Below, in pieces: positions 1 through 10,679 of a stretch of 64,000 bases of DNA. The translations under genes and the position numbers were made by a program. Location of the stretch: assembly GCF_002865645.1 (NCBI RefSeq), contig NW_020194541.1, positions 785,181-849,180 of the forward strand, in the 5' to 3' direction. The notes under the pieces were generated by a model that was not told where the DNA came from, did no database searches, and saw nothing but the letters and a program-made list of their open reading frames with translations. The DNA comes from Hyaloscypha bicolor E. Lineage: Eukaryota; Ascomycota; Leotiomycetes; Helotiales; Hyaloscyphaceae. How positions within the stretch are numbered: position 1 is the first letter of the stretch; every line of letters begins with the position of its first letter.

Positions 1-1470
1 TAAATAAATTAATAGAAATTTAAATAATTACTTATTTAAAATATCTTAAAAATTAAATATAATATATAAATTTATAAAATTATAAAAAATTAAAGTTTTA
101 GTACTATAAGAATTATAAGTTTTAATTTGTTTTATTAGCTTTTTAAACTAATTGAATTAAATTATAATTAATTTCTTTTACTAAAATATTAAGGTTTTAT
201 TACTATTATTTTTATTTATATGTTTTCTAATAATAAAAATCTTTTTATTATTCTTTTTATAAAATCTTTTATTTTATATAACCTTTTTTTTAATAATTCG
301 ATTATTAATAGGCTTTAGAGTAATAAAAGAGGACAAAAACTAGATATTAGAAGAATAAAAATATATAAAATAATGCCCTTTTTTCTAAGATATTAATTAG
401 AGATATAAATTAAAATAAAAATATTAATAACTTATAATTAATTATATAAGTTCTTTAAAAAATTTATATTAGATTCATTAATATATATATAAGCTATTAT
501 TTACTATATTATAACTCTTATATTATAATTATATACTTTTTAACTTATAATAAAAGAATTTTTTAAAATAGTATTTTAATTTAAAAGAATTTATATATTA
601 ATTAATTAAATTTTAGTTTTTAAGCCTTATAAGCCTCAAAAACTATAAGCTTATAAGGCTTTTATATTTGGTTTTAGGAACTTATTTGCCAAATTTCTAG
701 GATTTTTTAAACTTAAATTTAAGTTATATAATATGAAATTTTTAATTTCTTTAATTTAAAGATTTATTACTAATTCAAATTTTAGAAAAAGTATATAATT
801 AAATAGCCTTTAATTAGTATTACAAGGAAATATAATAAGTATTAAATTTTATTAATTCCTTATAAATTAAAATTAAATTAAAGAAAAAGCCAAAGTTTAA
901 TATTTCTGCCTTAGTACCTTTACTTTAAATTAGTAACTAGTTTAGCCTCTAATTAATACCACTAATTAATATCTCTAACCCTTGTAATTAATACCTTAAT
1001 TAATACTCGGGGAATATTATTTTAAAGTAATAATATTAAAATTTTGCTTTACTTGCCTATAAATATACTAATAAAGTATATATGAGATTAGAAATAAGCG
1101 AATTAAAAGAGATATATTAAAAGTAAGCTAATTTAATAAGAGATATAAAAAATTAGTAATTGTACTTAATAAATTAGTATTAATATTATGAACTATATAT
1201 AGGTAATAAGATAGCAAAGGCCCCGTATATATTTAGGAGCCCTGAAGAAGTGTTTTTACTTCTATTATTACCTCTTTTAGTACCTAGAATAAATTAAATA
1301 TACTATATAAGGCTATAAAGTATAATACAAACAAGTGAGGTATAGCGAAGTAAGAAAATTAGGCTTGGGAATATACTTAGTATTAATTATAAGAAATCTA
1401 TATTAGCATAAAGGGTAAGGCTTAAGCGAGGTTAAAAACTTAGAATTGAAGATATATTTAGTACGAACTA
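1..1470. other. AT-rich, RIP-like non-coding DNA
   Basis: This stretch is overwhelmingly A and T with stops in all frames. I see no recognisable protein even when stops are ignored. The composition matches the RIP-mutated transposon blocks further along, so it is probably decayed repeat DNA. The base composition recovers gradually from about 1200. Confidence 0.7.
622..661. repeat. 13-bp perfect inverted repeat (hairpin)
   Basis: The left arm AAGCCTTATAAGC (622-634) is the exact reverse complement of the right arm at 649-661, with a 14-nt spacer. It sits in AT-rich DNA. It could be the remains of a foldback or transposon end. No function can be assigned. Confidence 0.5.
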
Positions 1471-2760
1471 GTGGGTAAGAGGTTTCAGCTCGCTCAGCTC
1501 CCTCAGCCCCTTTAACCCCAAACCCCAATATTATGCGATTGATCAATCGGGCACTCAATTGACTAATCGGGTCCCACTGTGCAGCCCGAATCGGCATCCC
1601 CCCTTCCCTAATGATCAATCGGGCTCCCGATTAATCAATCGCTCGTATTGACGAACGGGGGGAACAGATCTCGTTGCAAGGGCTCGATGCCATGTGATTA
1701 GCTCTGCCGAGGAGGACATTGCTGAACCCCATACAAGTTGATAGAGTCATTAGTCGCTTTCCAAAAGATGTTTTTGTTTATGTAAAAGGCTCGGTCGTCT
1801 CTGCTTCTCAGCAGGCCCGTTCAGGTCCCAGTTATTAACATATAAAATCTCTAGGAGATGATTTAGAGCGTACGCGCATCTCGAATTCCTCGTAAGCTGA
1901 TGATTAGTACAAGATTCTGGTTCGACTCTGCCTGCACCAAGTTACCTCTAGCCAAGGCAAAACTGTGGCAGGGGATCTACTAACTCAGCGGCACTTAGGT
2001 GGGAGAGGAGGGATGAGCTCAGTACCGTTATGGGCCCAGTTGAGACAGCAGGAGATCGGGGTGCGGAAGGGACTGCAAATGTCGCCAGCAGGGAGTCGGA
2101 TGAGTTACGAATCATGACTTTAGGTTCCTTGATCGTAATAGCTGCCCTCCTCGATGGCGACCCTGTTCTATGATCAATGGCCACACACGGAGGGATTGGT
2201 GAGAAGGGGCGCCTGTGAAGCTGGAGTTCTCTGGTCCCCCTGTCGGCAACGACCATACCTGGAGCGGTCTGTACTTCTACAAAATTAAGATACTGATCTG
2301 TATAGATATTTAGAAGATATTGGGATAAAAGGAAAATGGAGGACTGACCTAACTGAGAAAACTTTATCCAGCAAAGCCTGCGCGGTTGAACCTTCGCAGA
2401 AAGCGTTTCTGTGCCTAGCTGATTAAGTCCAGCAATAGTATCAAGAACCATATGAACTAAAGCGATAGACTAGGGACTAGTTACATATGAGAAGGGCGCA
2501 AAGAAGTATACTCGCTAGCTTTGGTTCCTCAGCACAGATTCGAGCTTAGTTAGTCGATAATGCTATAGTGAGCTGTAGAGAAGATTGGGCGGTTGTGCTC
2601 TATTAAGAAACAAACGGATGAAGGATGATCTGAGGTTGAATGCTTTTAGTAGGGGAGATGAAGCAAGTTAATTAGTATTCTTCACGTGAAATTTTTTCGG
2701 AATTTCCCCGATCCCCAAAATTAATACTTCTCTAGTATAAGAAATAATCGCGTGCAACCT
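1471..2760. other. Intermediate-GC patch, no recognisable gene
   Basis: Composition rises to near gene-island level between the flanking AT blocks. The longest open frame is a 167-codon one on the minus strand (2451-1948), but I recognise no family in it and the plus-strand reading is open over much of the same interval, so I do not call a gene. Motifs like ATCAATCGGG recur near 1538-1640. It may be the remnant of an old gene or a less-mutated repeat fragment. Confidence 0.4.
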
Positions 2761-4010
2761 CCTTCCCTACTAATAGTCCGATATAAGGCTTTACTAAATA
2801 AGTTAAACTAATTTCTTATAAGGGCCTTATTTAATAAAAACCTTAGTATAATATATAATTATAATAATTTAAAAAATCTTTATATAAAATTAAAAATAAA
2901 TCTTAGTATTAAAATAAATAAAGAAAATGAAAGTAATAATACTAGAAGAATTAGAGTTTATTACTTAAATAAGATATCTTTTAATATAAACTTATATTTC
3001 CTAAGTATTTTTAAGAAGTAATTAATTAGAAAAGGTTAATTAGAGAAGTATTTAAAACTTTAAAATATTATTAATTAGGCTTACTTTATATAATCTGTTT
3101 TCTTTATATTTTAATCTTAATAACTCTATTTATAATTACTAATAATATAATTAGAATTTTATTTTCTAGTTATATAACTTTTAAATATTTATAATTTGTA
3201 ATTTGCTAATATATTACTCTTTTTTCTTCTCTATTTTAAAAATTAACTAATCTTAATTCTTTAATTTTACGTCTTATTTATATAGTATAATTTTATATTA
3301 CTTTTTATTTAATATTTCTATTATATTAAAAAAGGAAATGAACTTAAAAGCAATTAATATATATAATATTTTATAATTCTTTAAATAAAATAATAAGTTT
3401 AATTACTATTATTATAAGAATTATATATTATAAATAAAATTTAATAAGTAATTAAACCTATATAAAATATAAAATAATACTATTTAAATTAATTAAATAA
3501 AAGTATAATAAAAATTAAAAGATTAATTATTTCTTGAATTTTATATTTTAATAATTATTTAGCTAAAATGGGTATTTCTTTTAAAAAAATTTTAAAATTC
3601 AAAATTAATATATATATTATTTATATTAAAATAAGTTCTGAAATATTTTATAATGAATTTAATAAATAATCGAAAATAGCTTATAATTTAATTTGAAATT
3701 AAAATTAAATTAAAATATTAAAAATGAAGTTTTATTATAGCTTTTAATTAATTGCTTATTATATGTATTAGTCTATAATAAAAGAGCTACTTAATTTTAA
3801 ATAATAGTTATATAATAATTCAAAAAAATAAGTTACTTTATATATATTATTATATATTTAATATTAAGTCATTTCTTTCTTTCTGCTTTTATTACTAGTT
3901 ATATACTTTAATTTGAAAAATAATTAATTAAATCTTTTTTATTTAACTTGATAATAAGCTTTAATATTAATAATTTCTATATTTTTATTTTTATTGCATT
4001 TATATTACGC
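2761..4010. other. AT-rich, RIP-like non-coding DNA
   Basis: Very AT-rich, with no open frame of note and no recognisable protein similarity. It separates the 1.5-2.7 kb patch from the isocyanide synthase island. Confidence 0.65.
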
Positions 4011-4580
4011 TTTGTATTCCTTTCGGGCTTTGTAAGTAGGATAGAACGGAATCGAGCATTGGAGCACCTGAGGGGTGCAGAACGCAAAATCTCGCCTTCC
4101 AAAATGGCAATGCCACGGAGCTAAAGCCGAGAGACACTATGGAGGGGGAAGTATCAAAGATCCCTGTTAAGCCAATTTTCTTTTAAACCTTAATTATAGC
4201 TCACCTCCTTAGAGCCCGGAGCAGTTAAAGTATAATTGATTACTCTGTAGAATCCGTTGAAGGGGAAGCTCTCGTTATATATATGCTAGTACAGGCTGGT
4301 TAGCCTCCCACGTGATCAGACACATGACCTGTCACCTAAATACATCCGACATTAGTGCCCTTGGAAAGGATTAAATGCCCTTTACCTGCCCCGTAAACAA
4401 ATGACAAGATAGGGCACGTAATATAATTATCGCCCCCGTACCGGAAAAGGGGCAAGTGTCTGGCCAAACGAACTCTTAACAATTATCTTGTCCTTCATTT
4501 GAAAAGCATTCCCCCCAGGCGGCCCCTTTCCCCCATTGCTTTGCCTTGACTAGGAGAGCCCACCTGCCGTCAATATCAAG
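4011..4580. other. Upstream region of the first isocyanide synthase
   Basis: This 570-bp stretch marks the return to ordinary base composition. It holds an AT run TTATATATAT at 4275-4284 and a CACGTG palindrome at 4309-4314, both about 270-300 bp upstream of the start codon. The last 80 bp are pyrimidine-rich, as often seen before fungal start codons. No ORF of note is present. The roles of these motifs are inferred from position only. Confidence 0.4.
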
Positions 4581-6105
4581 ATGCCTGTACTACAGGTTTC
4601 CCAAGTCCCAGCCGACAAGGCATCTCCGTTGAAGCATGGCTCCTGCACTCCAGATCAGTCCGCCTGGAAGTCTTCAAATAGTGACTACACAGATGGAGAT
4701 CTTGTTTCGCTGCAGGATCTTGAAAGTGGCGAAAGCAGTGATTCTATTAATGCTGCCTCCCTCGACGAGAGTTTTGCCGCAGATAATCCAAAACTGGACC
4801 AAACTGTTGCACGTATCATGGATATCCTAGAAACGTTCAGCCTTCAACAACAAGGCAACGATGTGTTTCTAGAGAGAGATGTGTTCTCCCCTCGGGTTCG
4901 TCGCCATGTTACCGCAGGGCACACAGTACCCATGGTTCTCCCGGCTTTCCCAGCCAAGAGCATCAACCGCGTCGACAAGGTCTTGGGAACAATGCCCGAC
5001 TTGGGCGAGGAGCTTGCTCTGGACCGTCTAAATGATCTCTGCTCCAGAATCAAGAAGATCTATCCACCTGGTGCAATGGTGCTCATCGCGACTGATGGTG
5101 CTTGCTATAACGGTAAGAATCCATACACGAATACGATATGTGCATGTGATGAATGCTTATGGCTTTCAACTAGATCTCACAGGAGTTACGGACAAGAACC
5201 TTTGGGAGTACGCCACAACGCTGCGTCAGATGGTCAACGAGAAAGGCTACGACAAATGCATCGATTTCATTCGCATCATGAATCTACTAGAGATTTACAA
5301 CCATTCAACCATTACCCAGGAGAAGTTCATCAGTCTTATTGGCCCAAGCCGAAAAGAGCTGATGGAGCGCTATGGGGATCCTAATTTTGACCCCAACGCC
5401 TGCATTAAGAATAACCCTGACTACAAGATGACCTACGATGGATATGCAAAGTTCTTGAAGAAGGATCTTGCATACGGTGCTATTCGAGACCCCATGACCA
5501 GTGGCAAGAAATATAAGGCTATGGTACACGAGTCAGCTAAAGCCATGATTGCCCGCGGCGTGGTAAATTATATCGTCCTTCAAACCTTACTTTATACTAG
5601 ACCGAGACCCCTTGCTAATACAAAATTATTCAAGGCGTTTGCGAATTTGATTATGGAAAAATGCCCTGAGCATGTACGACTTTCGATCCACCCATCGACC
5701 GGACAAACGAAGATATCCATGCCGCTAATTCCACAGACAGACTCCTTCTCAATGACCCCGTGGCACTGCGCAGTAGCCGTGGATACCCAAGGAAACTTCA
5801 AGACAGCACACGTGGGAGTACTGAATGCAACACACGACAAGGTCTTTAAGCACGGCCGCCCCTACCACTACCGAGAGCGTTCCGCCTTGTGGAATTGGGA
5901 CGCCAAGGTAGAGTTTGAGCATCTATACGGGGGTGGATTAGTAATCCACAATATTAGGGGTGACGAACAATGTAAAGTCTTACTGTCTAAGTCTGACAAG
6001 CTGAAGCTGGCTTCGCTAGCCATAGCCCAGGGCAAGGTTGAGTTGCGAGGATTTATGCAAATATTTGGGAGTAGAAAACCACAGGGAAATAAAGGCTTAG
6101 AATAG
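4581..6105 (+). CDS. Isocyanide synthase, Dit1/PvcA family (copy 1)
   Basis: Three exons (4581-5112, 5174-5562, 5635-6105) give 463 residues. Known members of the DIT1_PvcA family (PvcA, IsnA) turn an amino-acid amine into an isocyanide using ribulose-5-phosphate; yeast Dit1 makes N-formyl-tyrosine for the dityrosine spore wall. Visible family blocks: LPAFPAK (120-126), PDLGEELAL (139-147), DGACYND (172-178, across intron 1), RLSIHPSTG (322-330) and TPWH (348-351). Residues 1-70 are an extra acidic, Ser-rich tail. Intron 1 is 61 nt, phase 1. Intron 2 is 72 nt, stop-free and phase 0, so an uninterrupted reading continues through it; I excise it because the paralogue has an intron at the same place, and because a donor GTAAAT, a branch-like GCTAATAC and an acceptor CAAG are present. 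No fused dioxygenase domain and no neighbouring P450. Substrate unknown. Confidence 0.93.
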
Positions 6106-6748
6106 GCAGTTGTTTCAAATTTCAATAGCACAACTTCAAATATTATCTAACCCTCTCCGACTGCTATAGTGTTCCATATGCTCAAACTCATCACCCCACA
6201 AAAATAAGAACTTGCCCAGATTCCCCTCGCGCATATGGTTGTATGTGATCAATTTGCCCTCTCTCGGCTATCGGCGGTTTATTCTTCTTTCTTGTGGATG
6301 ATTCGTGAAACGGTCAAAAGGAGGGTGAACAGTTAAATGGAACTTCAAGGAGTACAGGAACTCCCCAGTCACGCCGAAGTACTTGCAGGCCACTGACGGT
6401 AGTATGATCACCGGGGCCATAGACCTCTTTGTCCACAGTGGATGATGGTATCTTATCCGCCTAGTCAGAAGACATGAGAGGACCGGGCTCTCTCGCCTTG
6501 TGATAATGACAAGGTGCACCATCACTATGCTTAACACGGTTGGTCATGAATAATATACCGCGCGCCCTCTTGCGATGGCAGGTCAACCCTTTCGCAAGAT
6601 TCGGGGTCGGCTCGCCGCTCGCAGGGCGGGTACCATTACAGTTCGGTCGGCTCAGTAAAACATGTCGGTATGTCTGCTTTTGAATTTTGCTACATGCACG
6701 AAGAGGACGAGACATTTTCGCCGAAAAACTAGTAATGCGATGCAAATC
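6106..6748. other. Intergenic region between convergent isocyanide synthases
   Basis: This 643-bp stretch lies between the two convergent stop codons and must contain both 3' ends. Open frames here are short, overlap on both strands and resemble nothing I recognise. No third gene is supported. Confidence 0.6.
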
Positions 6749-8055
6749 TCAAGTAGCAAATCCACGGACCTCTACTCCTCCTAGACGAAGTGCTACATTG
6801 GCCAGTTTAAGTTTCAAATCTCCATCCAGCTGCTTCTTCTCCTTGTCATTTGATTCATTTACCAGCACAGCCTGACCCCCATACTTGTGGTAAAGCTTGA
6901 CGTGGCTTGGCCAGTCAAAATCTGGGTGCCTCTCACGTAGGAAGTAGGGAACGCCATCTTTCTTAATGACCTCATACTTATCCAGGTTGCGAAAGTCTTT
7001 TGCGTTGCCGGTTCTGTACTCCCCTGAGGCTGCCACCACAACACAGGAGTGCCAAGGGGTGAGAGGGAACCCTTGTGGCTGAGGGATCAGCGGTACAGAT
7101 ATTTTCGGTTTACCAGTCGACCTATGTATAGAGAGCCGTATATAGTTAGGAAAGCGATATGCGAGCGCTCCTTCGTAAGCCTATTTTGGTGGTATCAGTA
7201 GTGGACCGCAGACATGCTTGTAGTGTTTTTTGTTTTTGTTTTTTGTGGATTGTGTGTGTCCTTACCAGGAGCCTCTTGGTCATACGCTCTGCGATCTTCT
7301 GAGCCTCGGCTTCGTAACGTTCAGGGTCAGCTTTTATGGCTGGGTCTATCGCCTGACCCCACTTGAGGTCTTCACGAGCCGACTTGACATACTTTTGGTA
7401 TGTCAGAGTGGTATCCCTTTCAGCCGCAACTTGGCTATCGAGGTCGAAATTTGCGCCGAGAAACCTACCCTCCATCTCGCGCCGGCATAGTTCTGCCTTG
7501 GAAGTATATTCTGTCTTGGATAGGGCGTCGCCATTGCCTAGACGAAGCACATCAAGCAGGCGGGTAAACTTTACGTGCGTGAAGCCCTCGTTCGCTGCCA
7601 TGCGACGGAGCTTGATTCCATAATCGTAGAAATCTGCATCTGGAATTGCCAGAAGATCTGGAATTGCCTCTTTGGGTCAGCTTAAAATTCATGGGTGACA
7701 GGGTAGGTAATAGTAGTCACGTTGGATATCACGTACCATTGTACACGGGGCCATCAGCCACAAGCGTAACCTCGGCACCAAAGGGATAAACTATAGACAG
7801 CTCTTCGCACATATGGTTCAGCCTGGCCATGGCCAGTTCCTCGCCAAAGTCAGGGTCTGAGCTCAGCGTCTTTTCCGTGTTTGGGTTCTTCCATGGAAAT
7901 GCTGGCAAAAGCATCGACAATGGCTGCTTGGAGGCGTGAAACTCCCTAACCCTCGTAGCGGCGGTCGTTTCATATGCCGGTAGAGCGTCGGACGTTGCTT
8001 GACCCTCAAATTGGGAAAAGCGCCGGAAGATAGCGAGTATTCCGTTCATGTCCAT
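6749..8055 (-). CDS. Isocyanide synthase, Dit1/PvcA family (copy 2)
   Basis: Minus-strand gene of three exons (8055-7737, 7657-7266, 7180-6749), 380 residues, intact. It has the same blocks as copy 1: LPAFPWK (50-56), PDFGEELAM (68-76), DGPVYND (101-107), RLSIHRSTG (252-260), TPWH (278-281), and ends EVRGFAT. Both introns (79 nt, phase 1; 85 nt, phase 0) fall at the same alignment positions as in copy 1, so the two are true paralogues, although clearly diverged outside the motifs. I chose the ATG at 8055 because a TATAAAAA box lies 83 bp upstream and the family domain begins just after it; another ATG follows two codons later. Copy 1's long acidic tail is absent. The acceptor of intron 1 is duplicated 18 nt apart. 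Substrate unknown. The convergent partner suggests a shared pathway or a gene duplication. Confidence 0.9.
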
Positions 8056-8137
8056 AATCGTTGACAAGGGGTCGGGGCAGCCCAGACAAATATGCGTGAC
8101 AGTACGAGGATAGACTTCTGGCGAGGCACGGGGCGCA

Positions 8138-8145
8138 TTTTTATA
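8138..8145 (-). promoter_or_regulatory. TATA box of isocyanide synthase copy 2
   Basis: On the minus strand the sequence reads TATAAAAA, 83 bp upstream of the chosen ATG at 8055. Spacing and sequence fit a fungal core promoter. It supports the ATG at 8055 rather than the more upstream in-frame ATG at 8172, which lies before the box. Confidence 0.55.
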
Positions 8146-8582
8146 CCTCTCTCCTGGGATAAATAAATACACCTATTATAGCCTACCCCACGGTTGCCCC
8201 ACTGGTGATGGGTGGTCATAACCCCAGGAGTAGGTTGTCTGGCTCGCCGGGATGCACATGCTGCCTGCTTGGTGGATCTTCGGAATCGGCCACGACCGGC
8301 CAATTATACCAACGTTCGGCCTTGAATGAGTTCGATGTTCGGCGTTACAAAGTCTTGGCATCATTTTCACTATCATTTTTTTGCAATGTTGAACAGTACG
8401 AGTATAGCGAAGCTTATCCAAGGGCGGTTTAACGAACCCATGTCGGAGATTTGAGGCATTTTGGACCACGGTCGCTTGGAGTCGATGAAGTGAGGTCCTT
8501 GACTTGAGGGGCATCCAAGCATGGAAGGTCGATAGTCGTCGAGATCGTCACTCAACTGAGACCGAACCCAATTTCTGGACTA
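8146..8582. other. Upstream region of isocyanide synthase copy 2
   Basis: Ordinary composition, with only short overlapping frames on both strands and no recognisable product. It lies between the copy 2 core promoter and a MITE and probably holds regulatory DNA. Confidence 0.45.
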
Positions 8583-8853
8583 CGAAGGCCGACGGCATTA
8601 AAAATCGTCTAAATTGCTAAGCGAGAGCCTTGAAAATCATTCCCCCCATTCAAAAATTCACGAAAAACGTCCCTATAATTTTAAAGTCACCAAAATACAA
8701 ATGAAGGACACTTGAGCCTCTTTTCTATCCTATCAAGCTTGAACTAAAGCATACGAATGTGGTGGCGTTGTAACGCACAATTTTCAAAACTAAGGTATTT
8801 TGGTGTTCCTTGCACTAGCGAATATGGTCGATTTTTAATGCCGTCGGCCTTCG
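8583..8853. mobile_element. Tc1/mariner-type MITE
   Basis: A 271-bp element with perfect 25-bp terminal inverted repeats (8583-8607 and 8829-8853, outer ends CGAAGGCCGACGGC) flanked by TA on both sides (8581-8582 and 8854-8855). A TA target duplication with no coding capacity is the mark of a Tc1/mariner-derived miniature element. The ends show no RIP decay. It lies about 530 bp upstream of the copy 2 start codon. Confidence 0.85.
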
Positions 8854-9057
8854 TATATCTAGAGGGTGGAGGTCTGGAACCATGCGTAAGCGAGATCCAA
8901 GGTCAATGCACACCCGTGTCCCACTAAAATCCTCGAGTTTTAGACTTTAATTTTTATACAACTAATATTCCCATTAGCTTTCGTATTTCTATATTAATAG
9001 TTTCTAACCTTATTAATAAGATTATATTTTAGTAAATTATATATAAATAAAGATATT

Positions 9058-9354
9058 TGTTGGTACAGCTATTCCTCTGGGAGTCACGTGCGTAGTCACG
9101 GGACACGGGACATGGGACATGGGCAATAGGACATGGGCAATGGGACATGGGATACGGGACATGGTCATGTGACCTCGCGTCCCATTAGTGACTCGACCAG
9201 TAGACTAGACCCCTTTAGGCTTAGCAGATTTAGGGATTGCATATTAATACCACGATACTGCGATCCCTACTTCTGAATAATAACTTTACTAACCTTACGC
9301 AAATAGCACTTCCACGACTATGTAACGGTGCCATGCGTTACTAGTAAACCGATA
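9058..9354 (+). repeat. 5' LTR of the copia element
   Basis: It begins TGTTGGTACAGC and ends AAACCGATA, where the final CA has probably become TA. It contains a run of GGGACATGGG-like decamers (9102-9164). Unlike the 3' copy at 20054-20350 it keeps most of its C and G and still contains CACGTG. Confidence 0.88.
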
Positions 9355-10650
9355 CTAATCAGTTAGTACTTACAGATTAGGAAGGATTAAGCTATACTTG
9401 CCTAAGATTCGGTTACTTAGGGGCAAAGCCATTATTCTAGTTAAAGAGGGGATAACTATTAATTCTATTACCTGTAATTCGGTTATATAGGCAGGAAAGA
9501 TACTTGATCTTACTAAGGCCCGATTATACTATATTAAAGGGGGAAATATCTATTAGTCCTATTACCTGTAATTCGGTTATATAGGCAGAAAGGGCACTTA
9601 ATCTTACCAAGTACTAAAACGGTTAGCTATTTAACTATCCCATTCCATTCCCATTTAATTCCTATAAAACCTTTTCAAAAACCACCTTCTTTTAAACCCC
9701 TGGGGCTCTTAAGCTTCAGAACCATCGAGTCCTTCCGAAATCTCGATATTTTACTTCTTAAATTTCACTTCCTAAATTTCTCATTATAGACAAAATTTTT
9801 ACCTTGAATATAATACTTATTATAAACTATCTATCTTACGAATTACCCTCCTCCTTATAAACCTACCCTTCTTATAAACTACTATACCTCGAACTAGATA
9901 TAAGCCTACGGAATATATAATAGCAGAATATACTATAGTAGATAATTCCTTTATTAGATCTATCTAATCTAATTACTCTATCCTCTTCTATATTGTCCTA
10001 TATTCGGACTACCCTAAGCGGTTGGCTCCCAGTACTCCCTGGAAAAAGCGGGTCACGTGAGGAACACCAGAATCTCTCTCTTCTAGGGAATCGTATATCG
10101 GAACGTAATTACGTCCAAATCCTTAGGGCTTAGCTTAGGATAAGAGAGGAGAAGCTCAAGTACCTTTCTCTATATTTTAGTAGTTCTGGAATACAAGGGG
10201 CTTTTATTACGATTTTTTAAAGCTCGGGAGGGGGCGAGGGAAATTCTTAAGATACTGGCTAGCTCTCGGGGCTCCCTAAAAAATACAGGTTACGTAAGAA
10301 ATACCAAAAAAAAAAAGCTAGCCTTATATTACTTTTTTCTTCTTCTTCTCTTTATTACTTTTACATTTACTACTTTCCCTTTTACTTATATTATAGACCC
10401 TTCTCGCTTTTATACTACCTATAAGCAAAACCGGCCTGCTTCTGACTTTATTATAGAGCGAGGCAAGTAATATAAGACCTGTAATTACTATCGAGTTTGT
10501 ATTTTCCCCCTTTTCTAATTTAACTAACCTATTAATAGGCCCGGAATACTACTAATTATACCTAGTAATACCCTGCCTTATAAGAACTCGATCCGAATAC
10601 CCTTCCTATCTCCCGGTAATAATAATAGTCTATTACGAATATCTCTGCAG
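9355..10650. other. Copia leader and Helitron 5' flank
   Basis: No gene is recognisable here. The stretch starts with the copia leader, including a tandem repeat, and passes at an unidentified point into the Helitron. Two similar blocks of about 43 bp (near 10031-10073 and 10268-10312) share a GTCACGTGAGGAACACC-like core, the second being the RIP-mutated version. Either could mark a transposon end, but I cannot place the Helitron 5' terminus exactly. Confidence 0.5.
9441..9611 (+). repeat. Tandem repeat, two units of about 93 bp
   Basis: Unit 1 (9441-9518) and unit 2 (9534-9611) share long identities, including CCTGTAATTCGGTTATATAG. The period is 93 bp. It lies in the untranslated leader of the copia element, just after the 5' LTR. 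Confidence 0.8.
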
Positions 10651-10679
10651 ACGAGCCAGCCCTATGGCGCCAGCGACGG

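Noticed and set aside
1895..1930. tRNA-like B box (GGTTCGACTC followed by CTGCCTGCACCA)
   Set aside because: The T-stem does not pair properly, no acceptor or D arm is found upstream, and no anticodon stem forms.
1948..2451. 167-codon open frame on the minus strand
   Set aside because: No recognisable family, no clear promoter, and the opposite strand is open over much of the same interval. It could be a relic, so only the region is described.
4581..5384. Unspliced 267-residue reading of isocyanide synthase copy 1
   Set aside because: After residue 177 it runs through intron 1 and leaves the family sequence, which resumes in another frame after the acceptor at 5173.
9102..9170. CRISPR-like or satellite array (GGGACATGGG units)
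   Set aside because: The units are adjacent decamers without spacers and lie inside an LTR that has a second, RIP-mutated copy at 20054.
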